Assembly (NCBI GenBank): GCA_028281535.1
Contig: JANQJS010000010.1
Span: 1-54,714 of the forward strand
Source: Sedimentisphaerales bacterium
GTDB lineage: Bacteria; Planctomycetota; Phycisphaerae; Sedimentisphaerales; SM23-30
Length of the DNA: 54,714 nucleotides
Direction: 5' to 3'
Part shown: piece after piece, positions 1 through 6,349 of the stretch
How positions within the stretch are numbered: position 1 is the stretch's first letter
Layout: each line of letters opens with the position of its first letter
Program-made: the position numbers and the translations under genes
The notes under the pieces: generated by a model
Told to the model about the DNA's origin: nothing
What the model saw: the letters and a program-made list of their open reading frames with translations, nothing else
Databases searched by the model: none

Positions 1-33
1 TCTGATATTGTTGTCGCTACCATTAAGAAGTAA
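1..33 (+). CDS. C-terminal tail of a gene entering from the left (tentative)
   Basis: The first 33 bases read in frame 1 as ten codons, SDIVVATIKK, followed by TAA. This looks like the end of a protein whose body lies to the left of the window, but ten codons are too few to prove coding or identify a family. The hairpin-rich stretch after the stop is consistent with the end of a transcription unit. Confidence 0.3.
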   Translation, partial: SDIVVATIKK

Positions 34-66
34 TTAATCATTGGATTCCTGATGCATAATATAAAT

Positions 67-137
67 GGAATAATTAAAGATGCCATTATGTTTATACGGG
101 GTAATTAAATGTCCCAGGTACCTTTAATTATTCCCCG
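67..137. other. inverted repeats with two alternative pairings
   Basis: GGAATAATTAAAG at 67-79 is perfectly complementary to CTTTAATTATTCC at 122-134. A second arm, CGGGGTAATTAAA at 97-109, can pair with the same right arm (123-137, with a two-base bulge). The two stems exclude each other. No long T-run follows, so a simple terminator is not obvious. The rest of 34-215 shows nothing else. Confidence 0.45.
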
Positions 138-215
138 CTGTCGGACTACGAAGTCGATTCTGGCTACAAATAAACAATACTTTTTTTATCATAATTGAGT
201 TTCTCCTGCCAAACT

Positions 216-941
216 CTATATCCCACCTGATTCCGGCCAACTTCTCCAATGATTATTTGGTGGCAAACTAGGCTTAAACAAATTTAAATCACCTTCAGCA
301 ACAACATCTGCAATCAATTGATAGGTTTCAAAGTCACTTGGTTTAGCTTCGTAAGGTATTTGTTCATCATGATACCATTCATCAATAACACCTAGTATTG
401 GTAAATCATCTGGCAAGCAAGTCCTTAAATCTTTTTCTTTCGCTAGTAAAGCATCTTTTTGTGTTTCCCAAACATATCGAACAAAATCTTCTATGCCAGG
501 TTTACTTCTATAAGCTTCTATACCTAATTCTTTATACTTATTGATATCATGACAAATCTGAATTGTTTCTCCATTAATCTCAACTTGTTTGATTACAGGA
601 TTCAACAACTCATACTCACCTTCACTGTTATGGCATATATCATCCACCTTAAGAAGCTCTATGAACTTACCATTACAGACAAATCTATCATCCAAGCCGG
701 CTCTATCTAGGTTACTTAAACAATTACCATAATAATGTAGCTCAATCTCTAATCGACCAGCACGATTTGAAAACCCAGACTTTTCAAAAACGATGGCCCA
801 ACGCGAAGAATCCTTAAATAGATTAATTCTTGAACCAGCTAATGCAAAATACCCATGTCCTGGATCAAATAAAAAGTCATAATCTACATTGTAAGATTTA
901 TCTAGTTCATCCAATATCTCTTGCTTTAATGAATTCGCCAT
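216..941 (-). CDS. hypothetical protein, 241 aa
   Basis: I do not recognise this family with confidence. The protein is soluble-looking, acidic and rich in Trp, Tyr and His, with no signal peptide or membrane segment. A central stretch around residues 45-75 (WAIVFEKSGFSNRAGRLEIE) is the best-formed domain core, and the C-terminus ends in a Trp/Pro-rich tail. Stand-alone proteins of this size and composition are often polymorphic-toxin immunity proteins or phage-like accessory proteins, but no toxin is adjacent and that is only a guess. The start at 941 is preceded on the minus strand by AGGGTGAT, a plausible ribosome binding site. The gene is isolated between two repeat-bearing intergenic regions. 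Confidence 0.75.
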   Translation of the reverse strand: MANSLKQEILDELDKSYNVDYDFLFDPGHGYFALAGSRINLFKDSSRWAIVFEKSGFSNRAGRLEIELHYYGNCLSNLDRAGLDDRFVCNGKFIELLKVDDICHNSEGEYELLNPVIKQVEINGETIQICHDINKYKELGIEAYRSKPGIEDFVRYVWETQKDALLAKEKDLRTCLPDDLPILGVIDEWYHDEQIPYEAKPSDFETYQLIADVVAEGDLNLFKPSLPPNNHWRSWPESGGI

Positions 942-1025
942 AATGTAATCACCCTAAAAGTAATTTGCATTGTATTTCCCGTAATCTCAAAATAACCGTT
1001 GGATGAGATAATAAACTAAAATTAA

Positions 1026-1054
1026 ATCTGCGTCAATCTGCGAAATCTGTGGTT
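1026..1054. repeat. dispersed intergenic repeat fragment (ATCTGCG.. type)
   Basis: This stretch reads ATCTGCGTCAATCTGCG and then AAATCTGTGGTT. It resembles the low-complexity ATCTGCG/AATCTGTGG boilerplate often seen between genes in planctomycete and related genomes. A related fragment (GATTGCACAGGTTTTCACAG) sits at about 10070-10090. The region 942-1314 holds no gene: only this fragment, three hairpin repeats and the tkt terminator. Confidence 0.4.
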
Positions 1055-1097
1055 AAAACTTCGTAAGCTTCGTGCACTTCTTGGTTTAAAACACACT

Positions 1098-1118
1098 GTC
1101 AGGCATGGCCTGACCTAC
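1098..1118. repeat. REP-like repeat, GGCATGGCCTGACCTAC family
   Basis: GTCAGGCATGGCCTGACCTAC contains the palindrome TCAGGC-ATG-GCCTGA. The same unit recurs as both arms of a perfect 20-bp inverted repeat at 49499-49556, so it is a dispersed element present at least twice in this window. Confidence 0.65.
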
Positions 1119-1130
1119 GAGTTAAAGGCA

Positions 1131-1157
1131 TGGATTCCCGCCTCCGCGGGAATGACA
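1131..1157. repeat. REP-like hairpin repeat, GGATTCCCG..CGGGAATGACA family
   Basis: The unit has a stem of ATTCCCGC/CGCGGGAAT with a short loop (1134-1152). A second copy lies at 1284-1310. This is a widespread bacterial intergenic repeat whose conceptual translation (DSRLRGNDK) often creates false ORFs, as it does here at 1130-1318 on the plus strand. Confidence 0.7.
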
Positions 1158-1240
1158 AAGGGTGTCTCGCCAATATGCAGCGAACAACGGGAGCGAGTTC
1201 CTGTAAAAATGGTCGCGGCGGTAAAAGTGCCTATGGCACA

Positions 1241-1272
1241 AAAAAAGGGACCTGTATTAACAGATCCCTTTT
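1241..1272 (-). terminator. rho-independent terminator of tkt
   Basis: Read on the minus strand: AAAAGGGA, CTGT, a short loop, ACAG, TCCC, then a run of seven T. The stem pairs GGGA with TCCC and CTGT with ACAG. It lies 43 bases past the transketolase stop, and because the left arm starts with a run of A on the other strand it could act in both directions. Confidence 0.8.
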
Positions 1273-1283
1273 GGATTCAATTC

Positions 1284-1310
1284 TGGATTCCCGACTTCTC
1301 GGGAATGACA
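1284..1310. repeat. REP-like hairpin repeat, second copy
   Basis: The stem is ATTCCCGA/TCGGGAAT with loop CTTC, followed by GACA, closely matching the copy at 1131-1157. It sits between the tkt stop codon and the tkt terminator, so it is probably carried in the mRNA 3' end. Confidence 0.7.
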
Positions 1311-1314
1311 ACTT

Positions 1315-3375
1315 TTAAGACTTAGCGTTTTGAATACTTTCTTTCGCCGCGGCAACCACGTTTTCTGTGGTGATGCCGAACTGTTTGAAGCATTCTTTTG
1401 CTGGAGCAGATGCACCGTAGCCGGTCATACCGATGAATTTTCCGTTGTCACCGATATATTTTTCCCAGCCTTGTTGAATACCTGCTTCAACCGCTACGCG
1501 AGCTTTGACGCTTGGCGGTAAGACGCTATCTTTATAAGCTTGATCTTGTTGATCAAACAATTCCCAACATGGCATAGAAACCACGCTGGCTTTAACGCCC
1601 TCTTTTTCTAAGCTTTCAGCTGCTTCCATCGCCAGTGAAAGTTCTGAGCCAGTACCGATCAAGACAACATCAGGATTGTCACTGCCACAAACCACGTAAG
1701 CACCTTTGGCCACGTTAGCAGCAGACGCACATTTGGTTTGATCCAAGGTTGGACAACCTTGACGGGTCAGAACAATCAGGTGCGGCTGATTGCGATTTTC
1801 CAGCATGTACTTCCAAACCTGTGCGGTTTCATTCGCTTCGGCTGGACGGAAAATATTGACACCTGGAATCGCACGCATCGCGGCCATATGTTCCACCGGC
1901 TGGTGGGTTGGACCATCTTCACCCAAGCCAATACTATCGTGGGTAAAGACAAAGATCGTTGGATAATGCGACAAACCAGCCAATCGAATGGTCGGACGCA
2001 TGTAATCCGTAAAGCAGTAGAAGGTCGCACCGTAAGGAATCAACATATTGCTCACGGCAATCCCGTTCATCACAGCACCCATGCCATGCTCACGCACACC
2101 ATAACGCATGTAACGACCGCCCCACTGGCCCTTCTGAAAATCTTCCGCTCCTTTAAAGCGAGTATTGTTAGACGGAGTCAAGTCCGCCGAGCCACCGATC
2201 ACCATAGGAAGATGCGGCATAATCGCATCCAAGGTTTTACCCGACGCCTGACGTGTTGCCAAAGCTTCGCCACCAGGAAAGACTGGTAAATGATCATCTA
2301 AATTCACCGGCAATTTCTTCGCCGCGGCATCACGGAACTCTTTTGCGAGCTCTGGATGCGCTTTTTCATATTCGCCGAACTTGGCATCCCATTCGGTTTG
2401 CCACTGAGCACCACGCTCCTGGCACTTGGAAAATTCAGCTTTCGCTTCGTCAGGAACATGGAATGATTTTTCCGGATCCCAACCAGCGTTTTCTTTAATT
2501 AGTTTAATTTCATCATCACCCAGCGGTGCACCGTGAGCGGTATGTGTATCCTGGAAGTTTGGACTGCCATAACCAATGTGCGTACGCAATTGAATCATGG
2601 TTGGTTGTCCTGTGTGAGCTTGTGCCGCTTCGATTGCTTTTTCAAACGCGGCCATATCATTGCCATCACCATCAACGACAATCACATTCCAGCCATAAGA
2701 CTCATAACGCTTGGCGGTATCTTCGGTGAAACTTAAATCGGTATCACCATCAATCGTAATGCGATTGTCATCATACACCACGATCAAGTTATCCAAACCT
2801 AAGTGACCCGCAAGCGAACATGCTTCAGAAGAAACGCCTTCTTCCAAGCAACCATCACCGGCAATCACATAGATGTTGTAATCAATCACATCAAAACCAT
2901 CACGGTTGAAGTATTCAGCCAAATACTTTTCAGCCACCGCCATACCGACGGCATTTGAAATACCTTGACCTAAAGGACCGGTCGTGACTTCAACACCTTC
3001 GGTATATCCATACTCTGGATGGCCAGGTGTTTTACTTTCCCACTGACGAAAGTTTTTCAAATCATCCAACGTCATATCATAACCGCAAAGATGCAGCATC
3101 GAGTAGATAAGCATACTACCGTGCCCAGCAGACAAAACAAAACGATCACGATTGTGCCATTTTGCATTGGCTGGATTGTGTTTCATATATTTGGTCCAGA
3201 GCTTATACGCTGCAGGAGCCATGCCCATTGGCATACCAGGGTGACCTGATTTGGCCTTCTGCACACCTTCCATGGATAGAAAGCGAATCGTTTGAACACA
3301 CAGTTCGTCAAGTTCAGATAGACCGGGATGTTTCGAAGCGTTGGCCGCCATTTTTTCTAATACCTCTGTCGTCAT
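1315..3375 (-). CDS. tkt: transketolase
   Basis: Transketolase transfers two-carbon ketol units between sugar phosphates in the non-oxidative pentose phosphate pathway, using thiamine diphosphate. The 686-aa length is typical. Visible motifs are the N-terminal substrate-binding SGHPGMPMG (about residues 42-50), the thiamine-diphosphate motif starting GDGCLEEGVSSEA (about 173-185), the central GGSADLTPSN, and the pyrimidine-domain segment YGVREHGMGA with FVFTHDSIGLGEDGPTHQP. ATG at 3375 begins a normal N-terminus ending in the helix before LSMEGVQKAKSGHP. It is a single-gene unit with its own promoter (3444-3472) and terminator (1241-1272). Nothing in the protein is unusual. Confidence 0.97.
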   Translation of the reverse strand: MTTEVLEKMAANASKHPGLSELDELCVQTIRFLSMEGVQKAKSGHPGMPMGMAPAAYKLWTKYMKHNPANAKWHNRDRFVLSAGHGSMLIYSMLHLCGYDMTLDDLKNFRQWESKTPGHPEYGYTEGVEVTTGPLGQGISNAVGMAVAEKYLAEYFNRDGFDVIDYNIYVIAGDGCLEEGVSSEACSLAGHLGLDNLIVVYDDNRITIDGDTDLSFTEDTAKRYESYGWNVIVVDGDGNDMAAFEKAIEAAQAHTGQPTMIQLRTHIGYGSPNFQDTHTAHGAPLGDDEIKLIKENAGWDPEKSFHVPDEAKAEFSKCQERGAQWQTEWDAKFGEYEKAHPELAKEFRDAAAKKLPVNLDDHLPVFPGGEALATRQASGKTLDAIMPHLPMVIGGSADLTPSNNTRFKGAEDFQKGQWGGRYMRYGVREHGMGAVMNGIAVSNMLIPYGATFYCFTDYMRPTIRLAGLSHYPTIFVFTHDSIGLGEDGPTHQPVEHMAAMRAIPGVNIFRPAEANETAQVWKYMLENRNQPHLIVLTRQGCPTLDQTKCASAANVAKGAYVVCGSDNPDVVLIGTGSELSLAMEAAESLEKEGVKASVVSMPCWELFDQQDQAYKDSVLPPSVKARVAVEAGIQQGWEKYIGDNGKFIGMTGYGASAPAKECFKQFGITTENVVAAAKESIQNAKS

Positions 3376-3443
3376 GGTTTAGATCCCTATATTTGGTAAG
3401 TTTACATTTAACACACTCAGTGGATCCCACTTAATTCTGTCCG

Positions 3444-3472
3444 ATAATAATAGATACAAAAAGAAGCGTCAA
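3444..3472 (-). promoter_or_regulatory. sigma-70-type promoter of tkt
   Basis: On the minus strand TTGACG (3472-3467) and TATTAT (3449-3444) are separated by exactly 17 bases, with transcription expected to start near 3437 about 60 bases before the ATG. The bases after the -10 box, CGGACAGA, are shared with the region upstream of pilM (see findings). Confidence 0.7.
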
Positions 3473-3589
3473 GCGAAACCCTCGGTGCGCGTACTACACA
3501 CAATTAGACTTATATTTCATCGGGAGATTGGCTAAACAACTAAAGTAAGAAATCGCAACCACATCAAATTCTAGCAAGCAGACATTTGT

Positions 3590-3605
3590 AAAGTAAATTT
3601 ACTTT
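3590..3605 (-). terminator. 16-bp perfect palindrome after the kinase gene (possible weak terminator)
   Basis: AAAGTAAATTTACTTT is a perfect palindrome beginning 6 bases beyond the stop of the minus-strand gene at 3612. The stem is AT-rich and no proper T-run follows, so termination is uncertain; it could also be a protein-binding site. Confidence 0.35.
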
Positions 3606-3611
3606 CGCGTT

Positions 3612-4436
3612 TTACTTCCAACGTGATGGGTCTGTTTCTGGATTGTATTGCGACAAATCATCCGTCACCAACTTACCTTGACGATAGAGCATGCCTAAAA
3701 ACTTACGCCGCAATAGAAGAAATGGGCGAAATAACAATCGATGCCATTGAATCCATTGACTCTTTTTTCGTGATGCTTCGATTTCCTGCTCGGTCATCAG
3801 ATCAGGCCGTAAACGCCGCTTATGCTTGTATAAGTGATAGATATCCTCTTTCTGAAGATTCGCTAAAATCGGTTGATAAAACTTTTGAATCAACTTAAGT
3901 GGCGCATCGCCAATCCAGGAAATCTGAAAATCAATCATGTATGGCTTACCATCTTCGCCCAGCAAAATATTCCCACGCTTATTCATATCCACATAGGCCA
4001 CACGACGCTGATGAATCCGCTGAATCACATTTTCCAATTCATCAAAAAAAGTATCAGGCAAGAGAGGCTTTTCATCCAAAGACTCCCCTTCAACATATTC
4101 ATATAATAAACCAAATTCCCGATAGGGTCCTATAAGCTTTGGTATACCACGAATCCCCTGCAAACGCTTGAGCACCCCTTCTTCATGATCATTAATCAAC
4201 CGACCTAGCCATGCTAATGGAAATCCACAAAAATCTCTTTTTCGCGACCATTTCAAAATTACTTTAGGGGCAACGTGATCACCCCCTTCGCACTGACGAT
4301 CCAATTCATACATCGCCGTCGCGGCAAAGAAATCATGCTTATAGACCACACGCCTATTATATAAGAATCGATCAATCTCGATGGTCTTGGGCAAACCACT
4401 CTTGCCACATGCTTTTAATTGATAGCCGATTGACAT
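3612..4436 (-). CDS. small kinase-like protein (LPS-kinase/RIO-like fold)
   Basis: A 274-aa single-domain protein kinase-like fold. The candidate ATP-binding lysine is in VILK (K62), the hinge is LLYEYVEGESL (about 111-120), the catalytic-loop equivalent is AYVDMNKRGNILL with D150 and N156, and the metal-binding DFG equivalent is IDFQ (D169). This arrangement resembles the WaaP/KdkA lipopolysaccharide kinases and RIO/AarF-type small kinases rather than classical Ser/Thr kinases. The substrate cannot be told from sequence; a sugar or lipid of the envelope is possible. The C-terminal 80 residues are Arg/Lys/Trp-rich (HKRRLRPDLMTEQEIEASRK) and might face a membrane. There is no partner gene, and 3376-3611 upstream of tkt separates the two minus-strand units. 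Confidence 0.75.
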   Translation of the reverse strand: MSIGYQLKACGKSGLPKTIEIDRFLYNRRVVYKHDFFAATAMYELDRQCEGGDHVAPKVILKWSRKRDFCGFPLAWLGRLINDHEEGVLKRLQGIRGIPKLIGPYREFGLLYEYVEGESLDEKPLLPDTFFDELENVIQRIHQRRVAYVDMNKRGNILLGEDGKPYMIDFQISWIGDAPLKLIQKFYQPILANLQKEDIYHLYKHKRRLRPDLMTEQEIEASRKKSQWIQWHRLLFRPFLLLRRKFLGMLYRQGKLVTDDLSQYNPETDPSRWK

Positions 4437-4544
4437 AGACTTCTAAATTATTCCTGTAAAGAATCTCATTTGATTCTTGGTATATCAAAAAATTGTATTA
4501 CAAACTAATAAAATTCAAAATAGATACAAAATCGCTTTTAACAC

Positions 4545-4567
4545 CCAGGTATTATCGGGCCTACCTG
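4545..4567 (+). other. small inverted repeat in gene-free region 4437-5290
   Basis: CAGGTA and TACCTG flank TTATCGGGCC, giving a 6-bp stem with a 10-base loop. The remaining part of 4437-4753 is AT-rich and shows no gene. Confidence 0.3.
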
Positions 4568-4753
4568 CTCTCTTGTTTTAACTTATTGTAAAAAATATGG
4601 TTACAGAAACAACAATTAATCATTATTTATTTACCACATGCTATTTTCCTTAAATCTCATCTAACTTAACAAAAATATATTTTATTTAAACGACATATAC
4701 TTCTTATTTACAATAACTTACAAATTTACGCGTAATTTTAAGCCAGATAACAA

Positions 4754-4783
4754 TTGACAAAACAGGGGTAAATCGATTAATAT
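4754..4783 (+). promoter_or_regulatory. promoter of the GAGAG-hairpin RNA region
   Basis: A perfect -35 box TTGACA (4754-4759) is followed after 18 bases by TAATAT (4778-4783). A start near 4790 would put the first predicted hairpin (4796-4811) at the 5' end of the transcript. There is no open reading frame between here and the PEP-CTERM gene at 5291. Confidence 0.6.
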
Positions 4784-4789
4784 TAACTA

Positions 4790-5215
4790 CATAAAGGATA
4801 GTAAGATATCCGATATATGGAGAGAGTAAAAAGAGGAGAGAGCAACAGCCTGCCAAAGAACCGATAGCGGTTTTGGTTATTATTTAAGTGGAGAGATTTA
4901 AATAATAAAATACCCAAGTTCGCACAGGACGTTGAGATACTTTTTTTACTGTGACCCAATTAATGGTTAGTGAATGAGAGCACGCTAACTAACAATTAAA
5001 TATGACTAGGAAATTGTACCTGGGACGGAGAGAGAGAGATTTCCATCCCCTGTGTCTAATAAATTCCAAGAATTAATCACGCGCCGATGATTATGAGAGA
5101 GTCATCGAATATGCGCGAGATAATTTTTCATAGGAATGGGAGAGAGACAAATCACTAATTTCCAAATGAACGTATGATGAATATCCGTTTATACCACCAT
5201 TGGATATTCATTTGT
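4790..5215 (+). ncRNA. candidate structured RNA or long leader with repeated GAGAG loops
   Basis: No gene is present, yet the stretch is rich in hairpins, several with the sequence GGAGAG or GAGAG in the loop. Stems seen by eye: 4796-4811 (5 bp); 4853-4876 (CCG/CGG core, about 9 bp with bulges); 4877-4908 (11 bp perfect, loop GTGGAGAGAT); 4966-4989 (GTTAG/CTAAC, loop includes AATGAGAG); 5022-5049 (GGGACGG/CCATCCC with one mismatch, loop AGAGAGAGAT); 5080-5117 (CGCGC..CGATGA/TCATCG..GCGCG, loop TTATGAGAGAG); 5177-5211 (10 bp perfect ATGAATATCC/GGATATTCAT). Further GAGAG copies lie at 4819-4826, 4834-4841 and 5138-5146. The next gene's ribosome binding site, GGGAGAG at 5281-5287, carries the same motif. 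It may be a stand-alone RNA ending near 5215 or the leader of the PEP-CTERM mRNA. Multiple GGA loops recall CsrA-sequestering RNAs, but this is an analogy only. It does not look like RNase P RNA, tmRNA or 6S RNA. Confidence 0.55.
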
Positions 5216-5290
5216 AAAGATGTAACTTTTGCTCTTAAAAATTGTTTTTATGTGTCTTAGGTAAAATAATCTTATTCTAGGGAGAGAAAG

Positions 5291-6106
5291 ATGAGAGGAA
5301 TGTTGAAAAATTTAGCTTTAATTCTGTGTATCGTGGGAATGACATCTCAATTACAAGCTGGCGTCGCGCAAAACTTTCAGGAATTCTGTATAGATTTCCA
5401 GGCGGATGATTTTGGTACACCTCTGGTAAACGGTCAACATATTGATACATTTAACGGCCCAGGAACGCTCGAATTCGGAAACATCATGTCGATTACTTCC
5501 AATTTGGCAGAACAGCATCTTGGTGCCGCGATTTTTGATTCAACACCTGGCGGCGTAAATTCAGGCCCTGGTGCCCCAGATCCTGATCTTCTCGTTGATT
5601 TAGGCAACATCCTGATTTTGCAGGACGCCGAAAATCCACAGCAAACGGTCCCCGGTATTTTTGATTTGCCAGATGATGACTTTCCAGGCGGAACAATCAC
5701 CGTCCAATTCAATTACCCTGTTTATCTGACCAGCATTGACTTGGTAGATATTGACCAATTATTGGGTGCAGAAGTCACATTATTTGACAGTTTGGGCAAT
5801 ATCAGAAATTATGACGTATCCAACAACTGGACATTTGACATCAATGTTGATGGTCCAAGCGGATATGATACTTTGGATCTGACCACGCTTGCACCTCAAC
5901 AAGGTGAAGGTGGCGGAACCGCAATCGCAACTGAAATTGCCCCATTCGGAGGCTTCAATCCACAAGACGTCGTAGCGATGCAAATTGTTATTGAAGGTTC
6001 AGGTGGCATAGATAACATTAAAGGTACCGTAATCCCAGAACCTGTCACGATGACACTTCTCGGATTAGGTGGTCTGGGAATTCTGTCGAGACGTAAGAAA
6101 ATATAA
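5291..6106 (+). CDS. PEP-CTERM sorting-domain surface protein
   Basis: A secreted 271-aa protein. It starts with a signal peptide (MRGMLKNLALILCIVGMTSQ, cleavage probably after QAG) and ends in a PEP-CTERM sorting signal: PEPVTMTLLGLGGLGILSRR with a final KKI. Such tails are processed by an exosortase/archaeosortase-type transpeptidase and are typical of extracellular matrix or surface proteins. The body is acidic, Cys-poor and beta-rich (DDDFPGGTITVQFNYPVYL), with no catalytic motif that I recognise. ATG at 5291 is preceded by GGGAGAGAAAG, an ideal ribosome binding site with the same core as the loops of the upstream hairpin region. No exosortase gene is in this window. A strong terminator follows at 6136. 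Confidence 0.85.
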   Translation: MRGMLKNLALILCIVGMTSQLQAGVAQNFQEFCIDFQADDFGTPLVNGQHIDTFNGPGTLEFGNIMSITSNLAEQHLGAAIFDSTPGGVNSGPGAPDPDLLVDLGNILILQDAENPQQTVPGIFDLPDDDFPGGTITVQFNYPVYLTSIDLVDIDQLLGAEVTLFDSLGNIRNYDVSNNWTFDINVDGPSGYDTLDLTTLAPQQGEGGGTAIATEIAPFGGFNPQDVVAMQIVIEGSGGIDNIKGTVIPEPVTMTLLGLGGLGILSRRKKI

Positions 6107-6135
6107 ACTTAACATCTAAGATTTTACCTAGACAC

Positions 6136-6185
6136 GGCGCCTTTTTCGAGCTGTATGGTGGCACTCGCAAAAGGCGTCTTTTTTT
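6136..6185 (+). terminator. rho-independent terminator after the PEP-CTERM gene
   Basis: GGCGCCTTTTTCGAG (6136-6150) pairs with CTCGCAAAAGGCGTC (6164-6178) with few mismatches, followed by a T-run to 6185. It lies 30 bases past the stop and isolates this gene from valS. Confidence 0.85.
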
Positions 6186-6244
6186 GCGCCTGCTCCAGCG
6201 ATATCTCAGATAAATAGATTTAAAAACCGCCCTAAACCCCCTTA

Positions 6245-6272
6245 TTGACAAATAGTTTAAGCAATTTATAAT
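6245..6272 (+). promoter_or_regulatory. consensus sigma-70 promoter of valS
   Basis: TTGACA (6245-6250), 16 bases, TATAAT (6267-6272): both hexamers match the consensus exactly. The start would be near 6279, giving a leader of about 70 bases to the valS ATG, with AAGGAA as ribosome binding site at about 6331. No T-box or other leader element is evident. Confidence 0.85.
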
Positions 6273-6349
6273 CTATGGTTTAAATTGCATTTAACCTAAT
6301 AGACTGGCAAAACAAAGCCCTATTTTTACTAAGGAAACGAATATAATTC

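Noticed and set aside
1130-1318. 62-aa ORF on the plus strand between repeats
   Set aside because: It is a translation of the REP-like hairpin repeats (MDSRLRGNDK type) and the tkt terminator, a known source of false ORFs.
1738-2289. 183-aa ORF antisense to tkt
   Set aside because: It lies wholly opposite the conserved transketolase coding sequence; His/Arg/Thr-rich shadow with no own signals.
4801-5150. GAGAG-rich stretch as a simple sequence repeat
   Set aside because: The copies are spread, differ in flanks and several lie in the loops of separate perfect or near-perfect stems, which a plain microsatellite would not show.
4790-5215. RNase P RNA, tmRNA or 6S RNA
   Set aside because: None of the conserved core sequences of those RNAs could be seen, and the repeated loop pattern does not fit them.
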